A model generated the notes under the pieces. The model had not been told where the DNA came from and searched no databases. It saw nothing but the letters and a program-made list of their open reading frames with translations. Positions 1 through 5,295 of a DNA stretch of 10,435 nt are shown here, one piece after another. Both the position numbers and the translations under genes were made by a program. Source of the stretch: Planctomycetota bacterium (lineage in GTDB: Bacteria; Planctomycetota; Phycisphaerae; UBA1845); the NCBI GenBank assembly GCA_022566435.1, contig JADFIX010000057.1:1-10435 (forward strand), in the 5' to 3' direction. Every line of letters starts with the position of its first letter. Position 1 is the first letter of the stretch.

Positions 1-1069
1 TGGTGACTGGTCCGGCCGGCTCGACCGGGCCGCTGTGACCTTCCGGCCTCGACGTCGAGCGCCGATGCAAGATTCGCCGGCCTGTCGCCCCAGCCAATCG
101 CTCGCGCCTCTCCTGCAAATCGCGATCTCGCCATTCCGCGAATTTTTCGCCGGCATCGCGTAAGGTACTTGCTGCCCGTCGTGGGTTGATGCGCGCCCGT
201 TTGCGGTTGGCAGCTCGATCCGCCAGCTTGTCCCCCTTGGGCGGCGCGTCCGGCGACGTTTCTGGGGTTGGCGTAACTCCGGGACCAGTGCCCGGCGCTG
301 AACGTAATACGGGGCTGTCGCGTCGGGGCGGTCGGAAGTCGTTTTCAGGGGCCTCATATCGCACAACGCGCGGGCCTTGAAGCTTGGCCGGCGCCGGCAC
401 ATGTTGCGGTCCGGCGGGTGTGACGGGCTCGCGTTTGGTTTTTTCCTTCGTCGCTTCCGTCTCCGGTTTCTCTTCGTCATCCGCTGTCGTCGCGGGACTT
501 TCGCCGGTCGGTGGTGCCAACTCCACGACCGTCGGTGTCGAAACGCCGGATGGCAAGTCATTGGTTGACGCGGTGTCCGCCGGTTCCCCTGAAGAAGGCA
601 GCGTCACCTCGGCAACGGCAGATACCGCGCCCACGGATTGTCCCACCGGTTGCCCCTCGGCGACCGGCATGAGCTCGGAAGCCGCCGCTGTGCCGCTCTT
701 GAACTCCGCCAGTTCATCAACCGCGACGGAATCGTGGTGTGTTCCGGCGACAACTTCGGCCGCGACCATGGTGGAGACTTCCGCCGCGACTTCCGATGCA
801 CTGGCTTCGAAGGCGACTTCTTGCTTCTTGGGAGGAACTCGTTTCTTCCTCTTCGCAGCGGCGCGGACCTTCTTGAGGTCAACCGGCTTGGCGGTCTCCA
901 GTGCGCTATCTTGGGACCCTTCGCTAAACCACTCTATAATGGTCGCGTGAAGGCCCGCACTCAGCGTGGACATGTGATTCTTGACCGCGTCGATGCCTTC
1001 CGCACGACACTTTGTGATAATGTCCTTGCTGGCTACGTTCAGTTCCTTGGCGAGGATATGAACGCGCAT
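1..1069 (-). CDS. infB: Translation initiation factor IF-2, N-terminal part (gene runs off the left edge)
   Basis: IF-2 is the GTPase that places initiator fMet-tRNA on the 30S subunit and promotes 50S joining. Only the first 356 codons are in the window; the G domain lies beyond position 1. Residues 1-50 (MRVHILAKELNVASKDIITK onward) form the IF2_N domain. Residues about 60-85 are Lys/Arg-rich, and 85-225 are a long Ala/Glu/Pro/Thr low-complexity linker. A conserved stretch follows at 229-242 (KLQGPRVVRYEAPE), then an Arg-rich helical region at 285-337 containing EWRDRDLQERRERLAG, which I associate with planctomycete IF-2. The frame is open from the ATG to the edge. Upstream, GGAG lies about 14 bases from the ATG, a weak ribosome site. 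The gene follows nusA after a 95-base gap, the usual nusA-infB order, so co-transcription is likely. The call rests on the N domain, the conserved segments and the context. Confidence 0.94.
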   Translation of the reverse strand, partial: MRVHILAKELNVASKDIITKCRAEGIDAVKNHMSTLSAGLHATIIEWFSEGSQDSALETAKPVDLKKVRAAAKRKKRVPPKKQEVAFEASASEVAAEVSTMVAAEVVAGTHHDSVAVDELAEFKSGTAAASELMPVAEGQPVGQSVGAVSAVAEVTLPSSGEPADTASTNDLPSGVSTPTVVELAPPTGESPATTADDEEKPETEATKEKTKREPVTPAGPQHVPAPAKLQGPRVVRYEAPENDFRPPRRDSPVLRSAPGTGPGVTPTPETSPDAPPKGDKLADRAANRKRARINPRRAASTLRDAGEKFAEWRDRDLQERRERLAGATGRRILHRRSTSRPEGHSGPVEPAGPVT

Positions 1070-1164
1070 TTTTTCAGCCAAAACTCCACTCCGTCCAAGC
1101 TACCGCAAACCAATCCAATCGGGCAAAGGCGCAACGCTACTCGCTTCGCGCTGGCAGACCCGCG

Positions 1165-2595
1165 TCACGTCGCCGCGCCGTCCTCTTGGACGACGTCTAC
1201 TTCCTCTACGGATTCGGTTTCCACACCCTCTGTGTCGGTCGATGCATCCTTCGTTTCTGCGTCATCCGAAGGGACCGCGCCTTCCGATTGTTCGGCGTCC
1301 GCCGATTCGGATCCGGGCTCGGCATCGCCTTCGTTCTCCGCCACGGCTTCCGCGAGAGAATCATCATCGCCAGCCTCAGTCTCGGCTTTCGCCTCAGCCT
1401 CGGCGGCTTTCTTGGCCTCGATCGCGGCCTTTCTGGCAGCCTCCGCCTCTACCGCCGCTTGTTTCGCACCCTCCGCGGCGGCGTCCAGGACTCGGTCTGC
1501 CAATTCCGGACTCATCTCCAAGTCGTTCATCAGTGGATCGCGGCCGATTCCCGCAAAATCCGCCAGAGAGACGATGCCCATCGCCAGCATCTTATCCAGG
1601 AGGAGGTCCTCGATGCCTTCGACGTTCTTGAGCGCGCGTTCCACGCCGTCGACGTTTTTGTCGTATTCCGCCGGGGTCAGGATGTCGATGTCCCAGCCTG
1701 TCAACTGGGCGCCCAATCTGACATTCTGCCCACGCTTTCCAATCGCCAACGAAAGTTGATCTTCGTCCACAATCACGGTCGCCCGTCCAAGTTCAAAGCA
1801 CAGGTGGGTCTCGCGCACTTCCGCGGGCTTAAGCGCGTTGGATATAAGAACTTGCGACGATTCGTTCCACCGAACGATATCAATCTTCTCTCCGCCGAGT
1901 TCGTCCACAATATTGCGAATACGGCTACCGCGAACACCGACACAGGCGCCCACGGCGTCGACCTTCATGTCGATCGACGAGACGGCGACCTTGGTACGAT
2001 ATCCCGCTTCTCTCGCCAGCGCACGAATCTCGATAATCCGTTCCGCGACTTCGGGGACTTCCAACTCGAAGAGCTTGCGGATGTAGTCCTTGTGAGTTTG
2101 GGTCAAGATGATCTTGACCTGCGTCTGATCCTCTCGGACGTTGAGAATCATGGCCCGGATTCGCTCGCCGGGATGATGGGCGTCGCCGGGAATCTGCTCG
2201 CTTCGCGGCAAAAAACCCTCGCCCCGCCCCAAGTTGACGGTCAACCCCGCGGATTCATGCCTCGTCACCGTGCCGGTAACCACCGTGCCGACACGCTCCG
2301 AGTATTCATCGAAGATGGCGCTTCGCTCGTCTTCGCGTATGCGCTGGATCATGACTTGCTTCGCGATCTGCGCGGCGATGCGACCGAGGGTCTTCATATC
2401 GATGGGCTCGCCGTTTACCGTCGCGTCGATCTCACCCGTCGTTCGATCGATTACGATGATGACATCTTCAGCACCGTCAAATGCCTTCCGTGCGGCCGAC
2501 ACCATCGCCGCTTCCAGATCAAGGAACACGAACTCCTTCTCGATGTTCTTGTCTCGACTGATCGAATCGACAAATCTTATGAGATCGGCGTTCAT
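1165..2595 (-). CDS. nusA: Transcription termination/antitermination factor NusA
   Basis: NusA binds RNA polymerase and nascent RNA and modulates pausing, intrinsic termination and antitermination. The 476-residue protein shows the standard order. Residues 1-100 are the NusA N domain (DSISRDKNIEKEFVFLDLE, then the IAAQIAKQVMIQRIREDER helix). Residues 101-168 are an S1 domain (RVGTVVTGTV, GRGEGFLPRSE). KH1 follows with GACVGVRGSRI at 216-226 and KH2 with LAIGKRGQNVRLGAQLTGWD at 283-302. Residues 318-372 resemble a helix-hairpin-helix-like region (VEGIEDLLLDKMLAMGI), not a full pair of E. coli-type AR repeats. The tail is unusual: 373-408 is an Ala/Glu/Lys helix (possible coiled coil) and 409-476 is strongly acidic and low in complexity. 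The ATG start matches the family N-terminus; the nearest SD-like bases (GGAAGG) are rather far upstream. No rimP precedes it; instead there is a long structured leader with an intrinsic terminator. Confidence 0.97.
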   Translation of the reverse strand: MNADLIRFVDSISRDKNIEKEFVFLDLEAAMVSAARKAFDGAEDVIIVIDRTTGEIDATVNGEPIDMKTLGRIAAQIAKQVMIQRIREDERSAIFDEYSERVGTVVTGTVTRHESAGLTVNLGRGEGFLPRSEQIPGDAHHPGERIRAMILNVREDQTQVKIILTQTHKDYIRKLFELEVPEVAERIIEIRALAREAGYRTKVAVSSIDMKVDAVGACVGVRGSRIRNIVDELGGEKIDIVRWNESSQVLISNALKPAEVRETHLCFELGRATVIVDEDQLSLAIGKRGQNVRLGAQLTGWDIDILTPAEYDKNVDGVERALKNVEGIEDLLLDKMLAMGIVSLADFAGIGRDPLMNDLEMSPELADRVLDAAAEGAKQAAVEAEAARKAAIEAKKAAEAEAKAETEAGDDDSLAEAVAENEGDAEPGSESADAEQSEGAVPSDDAETKDASTDTEGVETESVEEVDVVQEDGAAT

Positions 2596-2712
2596 TGCGA
2601 TCCAATGATTCCTTCCGTGCGGCCGTTCATTGCCTGTGATGGTCTCTACACATCCGCAAATTCAACCTGCGTTCGCCAAAGCGAAGCCGGTCGTATTTCG
2701 CCCCGTTCGACC

Positions 2713-2747
2713 AAAAAAAAACGTGGGCGCAAATTGCGATCCCACGT
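2713..2747 (-). terminator. Intrinsic (Rho-independent) terminator upstream of nusA, minus strand
   Basis: On the minus strand ACGTGGG (2747-2741) pairs with CCCACGT (2727-2721). An inner CGCAATTTGCG can extend the stem after a two-base bulge. The final T of the stem and eight more (2720-2713) make a run of nine. The plus strand has no T run on the other side, so it works in one direction. It lies 118 bases before the nusA ATG, and no minus-strand protein gene lies above it. It therefore ends either a small RNA or a regulated fraction of nusA leader transcripts. Confidence 0.82.
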
Positions 2748-2884
2748 GGAGCCAGACAAACCGCCGAAATGGAGTGTCCTAGTTACCGCATCACGCCACT
2801 CCACCCTGGCTCGAAGGCCGTCCATAAAGGAAGACCCCACTCGTGCTGGCCGCAATCAGTCAGCACAAGTCGTTTCTCCACGCT

Positions 2885-2916
2885 GTGCAATCAAAGGGAC
2901 AACTAACACATTGCAC
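2885..2916. repeat. Inverted repeat GTGCAAT / ATTGCAC
   Basis: GTGCAAT (2885-2891) and ATTGCAC (2910-2916) form a perfect 7-bp inverted repeat with an 18-base spacer. The same GTGCAA/TTGCAC core makes up the 16-bp palindrome at 3118-3133. It could be an RNA stem in the leader or a pair of protein-binding half-sites; the sequence alone does not decide. Confidence 0.45.
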
Positions 2917-3046
2917 CTTCAACAAACCAGAGTACGACACCGCGACTTCCATCGCTGCCGAACGCTCCGAATTTTCCGCTCTCTAGCCCAAAAAGACAGC
3001 TCCCGCCGTTTTTGTGTACGAGACTGCCCACTCACGCAAGCCCATG

Positions 3047-3074
3047 ATTATAGACTTCGGCGCTTGGCTGTCAA
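3047..3074 (-). promoter_or_regulatory. Perfect-consensus sigma-70-type promoter reading towards nusA
   Basis: On the minus strand TTGACA (3074-3069) is followed after 16 bases by TATAAT (3052-3047). Both hexamers match the housekeeping consensus exactly, and the start would fall near 3040. That gives a leader of about 445 bases to the nusA ATG, interrupted by the intrinsic terminator at 2713-2747. It is probably the main promoter of nusA-infB, of a small RNA, or of both. Confidence 0.75.
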
Positions 3075-3117
3075 ATCCTCCCGTCCCACTCGGATTCGAC
3101 GAGAGAATTCACGATTT

Positions 3118-3133
3118 TTGTGCAATTGCACAA
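3118..3133. promoter_or_regulatory. Perfect 16-bp palindrome, candidate operator
   Basis: TTGTGCAATTGCACAA reads the same on both strands. Its near edge is about 44 bases upstream of the -35 box of the nusA-side promoter and 170 bases before the lipoprotein ATG, in the shared divergent region. The symmetry suits a dimeric DNA-binding regulator, but none is encoded nearby and I cannot name the family. The half-site core recurs at 2885 and 2911. Confidence 0.5.
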
Positions 3134-3289
3134 TTGACTGATCCCGCCAACAGGCGTTTGGGCTGAAATTGGGCGGCGCATGGTTGAATCTCCGGACGGC
3201 TGCCGATAAACATCGAGTGGTCGCACTTAGCGAGGTTCCGTGCGATTGAAGTGTATATGCATATTTGAAACTGGTGGAAAATTTGGCCT

Positions 3290-3295
3290 GAGGAG
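3290..3295 (+). promoter_or_regulatory. Ribosome binding site of the lipoprotein gene
   Basis: GAGGAG lies 8 bases before the ATG at 3304. A GTG at 3295 is in the same frame but overlaps this site, so the ATG is the better start. Confidence 0.75.
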
Positions 3296-3303
3296 TGCAA
3301 TTC

Positions 3304-3846
3304 ATGAGCTGCGGACGCCGAAAAATATACCTCGCGTGGGCGGCTTCTTGGGTCGCCGGATTGGCTACGATCTTCGTCGGGTGTGCCGGAGACTTTCTCG
3401 TGGATTTCGTGCCCGATCCCAACGCAGATCCCGCGCCGGGGGGTTCGCTCGGACCCGTCACCGCCGACGAGGTGCTCATTCGATTTCGCAATTTCTCCCA
3501 GACCGACGCGGTCAACGTCGAGTTCTTTCTCTCGAATACTCCGCTTGGGACACTGCCTGCAGATCTCCTTGTTGATCAATATGGCACGAGCGCAAGTATC
3601 GGTGTGGCCGGTACCGGCATACTCCAACCTCTTCATTCGGATGAGGTGCTGTTCCCCTGCACCGCAGACTTGGTGATCGGGACAACCGGGGGCACGTTCA
3701 TCGACAATGATACGGGCGAGGTTCGAGGAATCGGTGATATGCGCTGGTCGCGGGACGCGTCGGTCGGGCTATGCGGTCGCAGAGTGACCTTTGGCTTTGG
3801 ACCGGTCGACGACGGTTTCATTACCCGCTTGACGATTGGACAATAG
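3304..3846 (+). CDS. Predicted lipoprotein of unknown function
   Basis: 180 residues. The N-terminus is basic (MSCGRRK), followed by a hydrophobic segment (8-26) ending in IFVGC with Cys27, a lipobox-like site (Phe at -3 is atypical). It is therefore probably a signal-peptidase-II lipoprotein anchored in a membrane. After a Pro/Asp-rich linker (36-50) comes a beta-rich domain: DEVLIRFRNFS at 55-65, NVEFFLSNTPLGTLPADLLV at 71-90, a Gly-rich ASIGVAGTG, then VLFPCTADLVIGTTGGTFID at 115-134. Cys119 and Cys157 could form a disulfide. The pattern suggests an extracytoplasmic beta-sandwich; I recognise no catalytic motif and assign no function. It ends 22 bases before the exported hydrolase-like gene, which has its own ribosome site, so the two are probably one transcript. 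Similar short lipoproteins seem familiar from planctomycetes, but I cannot check that here. Confidence 0.82.
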   Translation: MSCGRRKIYLAWAASWVAGLATIFVGCAGDFLVDFVPDPNADPAPGGSLGPVTADEVLIRFRNFSQTDAVNVEFFLSNTPLGTLPADLLVDQYGTSASIGVAGTGILQPLHSDEVLFPCTADLVIGTTGGTFIDNDTGEVRGIGDMRWSRDASVGLCGRRVTFGFGPVDDGFITRLTIGQ

Positions 3847-3855
3847 CGACGTTTC

Positions 3856-3862
3856 GAGAGGA
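3856..3862 (+). promoter_or_regulatory. Ribosome binding site that sets the GTG start of the hydrolase-like gene
   Basis: GAGAGGA lies 6 bases before GTG at 3869. The longer in-frame start (TTG at 3836) overlaps the lipoprotein gene, lacks such a site, and would put charged residues ahead of the signal peptide. Confidence 0.7.
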
Positions 3863-3868
3863 CGCCAC

Positions 3869-5218
3869 GTGCGCGTTTTGGTCGTAGGATTCGGCAGTCT
3901 GTCAATGCTCCTGCATGCGTTTTGCGTCGCCGCATTACCGGCGTCCGACCACACGCGAGCGACGAGCGAAGGGAAAGAACCTGCCGACTTGGTTGTCGCG
4001 TATTTCCGAACCGAGGAATCGGATGCGCGCCATCGGCTTGCCGACGAAATTGATGAAATCTGCGGTGGGTCGATCGATAGGGTCGCGCAAGCCGTTCGCG
4101 ATGCCCGGCTCTGGCCGACGCTGACGGATCGTGTCGGGTCTTTGTCGTTTGACTGCGGAACCACCGACCCCGTCGAAATCATCTATCAACTGCCAGTCGG
4201 TTACGATGCGACGACCCCTTGGCCGGTCATAGTCTTTGCCGGCGACTGCGACGCCACGCTATCATTCGCACAGTTGTCCGAGCCGCTCGGCGACTTGGCG
4301 GATGGGTTTATCCTGCTCCATCCGAGGCAGTGGATCGGAGGATCGTTTGATCAATCACTCGGCGCGGCTGGGGATTTTCGCCAGTTCGTGCGACATGTGA
4401 GGCGCGCGTTTCATACAGATACCGATCGCCTTTACCTATACGGACGGGGCGTCGGCGGCGATGCAGCCTGGATGTCGGGCATCATGCATCCGGATCTGTT
4501 CGCAGGTATCGTCGTCTTCGATTCATACCCCAAGGTTCCCTTTGCCGAGCAACTCTATCCGATCATCCTCCCGAATCTCGCTTCGCTCGAGGCTCTTTCA
4601 ATCTGGGGCGATCCGCCGCCGGGAATTCTTACCGGTCGGGCGAACGCCGTGGCGGTACACAATCGCGCCATCGTTGAGTTCGCCCGCACGGCCTCCCTGC
4701 CCATAGAGGGCATGGCCCTTTCGGCCGGCGTGTCGCAATCGGCGACGGCGAAAGCGCAACAGACACTTCTATCATGTCGCCGGCGGTTTGACCCGGTCGC
4801 GGTTTCTCATTGGTTCCGTTATCCCACGCAGGGGCACAGCGCGTGGCTTCGGCAATCGAAGTTCCTCGGTGAGGTTTGGACGGCGGATCAGCTGTCCATT
4901 CGGCCGGGACCATTCGTTGATCGAGACGTTTTCATCGGGGATGTCCTCCGGGGGCGTTTGGCCTACCTCGGCGGGTATCGCGACGGCGACAGTTTCCATC
5001 TCGAGACCAGAAAATGTGCTGGTGTCACACTATCATTGCCGCTACGTGAGGCGGCTCCGAGGCGATCGATCACCGTCTATTGCAATCGTAAGCGACGATA
5101 CGCCGGCGCGATCAAGCCGTCCGCGCGAACCTTGTTGTCACATGCCTACCGCACCTGGGACATGCAGCATCTCGTGGTCGCCGAGATATCCTTTTCGATC
5201 AGGCGAGATCTACCATAA
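3869..5218 (+). CDS. Exported alpha/beta-hydrolase-like protein (prolyl oligopeptidase / PHB-depolymerase-like fold) lacking the nucleophile Ser
   Basis: 449 residues from a GTG start. Residues 1-25 form a signal peptide (VGFGSLSMLLHAFCVAALPA), so the protein is exported. A helical N-terminal part (about 38-90) precedes the hydrolase core: EIIYQLPVGYDATTPWPVIV at 103-122, then FILLHPR, then LYLYGRGVGGDAAW at 188-201. That last motif fits the nucleophile elbow G-x-S-x-G-G, but the Ser position holds Gly194 (codon GGC, one base from AGC). His323 in TQGHSAW fits the catalytic His. I see no clear acidic triad member; WGDPPPG at 246-252 replaces the usual strand end. Residues about 350-449 are a beta-rich C-terminal domain with SITVYCNRKRRYAGAI and a final helix, like the domain after such hydrolases in other planctomycetes. 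It was probably derived from a peptidase/esterase and is now a binding or scaffold protein. It is probably co-transcribed with the lipoprotein gene just upstream. The fold is fairly sure; activity is doubtful. Confidence 0.8.
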   Translation: MRVLVVGFGSLSMLLHAFCVAALPASDHTRATSEGKEPADLVVAYFRTEESDARHRLADEIDEICGGSIDRVAQAVRDARLWPTLTDRVGSLSFDCGTTDPVEIIYQLPVGYDATTPWPVIVFAGDCDATLSFAQLSEPLGDLADGFILLHPRQWIGGSFDQSLGAAGDFRQFVRHVRRAFHTDTDRLYLYGRGVGGDAAWMSGIMHPDLFAGIVVFDSYPKVPFAEQLYPIILPNLASLEALSIWGDPPPGILTGRANAVAVHNRAIVEFARTASLPIEGMALSAGVSQSATAKAQQTLLSCRRRFDPVAVSHWFRYPTQGHSAWLRQSKFLGEVWTADQLSIRPGPFVDRDVFIGDVLRGRLAYLGGYRDGDSFHLETRKCAGVTLSLPLREAAPRRSITVYCNRKRRYAGAIKPSARTLLSHAYRTWDMQHLVVAEISFSIRRDLP

Positions 5219-5257
5219 ACCTGGACATCGCGGTGCGGTGAGCCACTGGGCCCGATC

Positions 5258-5285
5258 TTGTCATTCCGCTCGCTGTGATTATAGT
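5258..5285 (+). promoter_or_regulatory. Sigma-70-type promoter of the FHA-phosphatase gene, near-leaderless
   Basis: TTGTCA (5258-5263) and TATAGT (5280-5285) are 16 bases apart, each one mismatch from consensus. The expected transcript start is about 5292, only a few bases before the ATG at 5296. No Shine-Dalgarno sequence precedes that ATG, which fits a leaderless or near-leaderless message. Confidence 0.55.
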
Positions 5286-5295
5286 AGACTTCACC

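Larger units (their letters stand above)
2713..3040 (-). ncRNA. Candidate structured RNA: small RNA gene or attenuated leader of nusA-infB
   Basis: About 328 nucleotides lie between the expected start of a consensus minus-strand promoter and a minus-strand intrinsic terminator. Reading the minus strand 5' to 3', these can fold: GCGAT-GGAA-GTCGC (2955-2942), a short stem with a GNRA-type loop; ATTGCAC/GTGCAAT (2916-2885); a 9-bp stem CTTGTGCTG/CAGCACGAG with a 12-base loop (2869-2840, one G-U pair); nested stems GAGCCAG/CTGGCTC (2812-2806 with 2755-2749) and GGAGTG/CACTCC (2802-2797 with 2776-2771); then the terminator hairpin. CTCCACG at 2751-2745 can also pair with CGTGGAG at 2882-2876, or in part with GTGGAG at 2804-2799. 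Either pairing would compete with the terminator base, a layout that suits attenuation. I could not match it to RNase P RNA, tmRNA, SRP RNA, 6S RNA or a known riboswitch. Stems were found by eye, not by energy calculation; the RNA start is inferred from the promoter. Confidence 0.5.
2596..3303. other. 708-base divergent intergenic region between nusA and the lipoprotein gene
   Basis: No ORF here looks like a gene. It holds, from the nusA side: 117 bases of nusA-proximal leader with a small hairpin (TTCGC-CAAA-GCGAA, 2672-2685); an intrinsic minus-strand terminator (2713-2747); a hairpin-rich stretch (2749-2955); a consensus minus-strand promoter (3047-3074); a perfect 16-bp palindrome (3118-3133); and an AT-rich stretch with a 10-bp palindrome ATATGCATAT (3254-3263) before the lipoprotein ribosome site. 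I see no confident plus-strand promoter for the lipoprotein gene. Confidence 0.8.

Noticed and set aside
638..1759. Plus-strand open frame (373 codons) opposite infB and the nusA tail
   Set aside because: It is antisense to two recognised genes, and its low-complexity Ser/Ala/Pro content mirrors the Ala/Glu-rich tails on the other strand.
2646..2855. 69-codon minus-strand ORF upstream of nusA
   Set aside because: It runs straight through the intrinsic terminator and the paired stems, has no good ribosome site and no family resemblance. The RNA explanation is better.
2713..3040. tRNA, RNase P RNA, tmRNA, SRP RNA or 6S RNA in the nusA leader
   Set aside because: A TTCGAGC resembling a T-loop is present, but the flanking bases do not make a T-arm and no acceptor stem or CCA end is found. 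The conserved segments of the other RNAs as I know them were not seen. A covariance-model search is needed to be certain.
2986..3045. Possible 20-codon leader peptide (minus strand ATG at 3045)
   Set aside because: The ATG directly follows the -10 box and lies upstream of the expected transcript start, so it would not be in the message.
1186..3141. Very long plus-strand open frame (651 codons) opposite nusA and its leader
   Set aside because: It runs antisense to a certain nusA and through the terminator and promoter region. Its product has no recognisable domain, and it is open only because of the codon bias of the opposite strand.
3048..3636. Two overlapping minus-strand ORFs (155 and 175 codons) across the intergenic region and lipoprotein gene
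   Set aside because: Both lie opposite the lipoprotein gene with its signal peptide and ribosome site, cross the minus-strand promoter, and show no domain.
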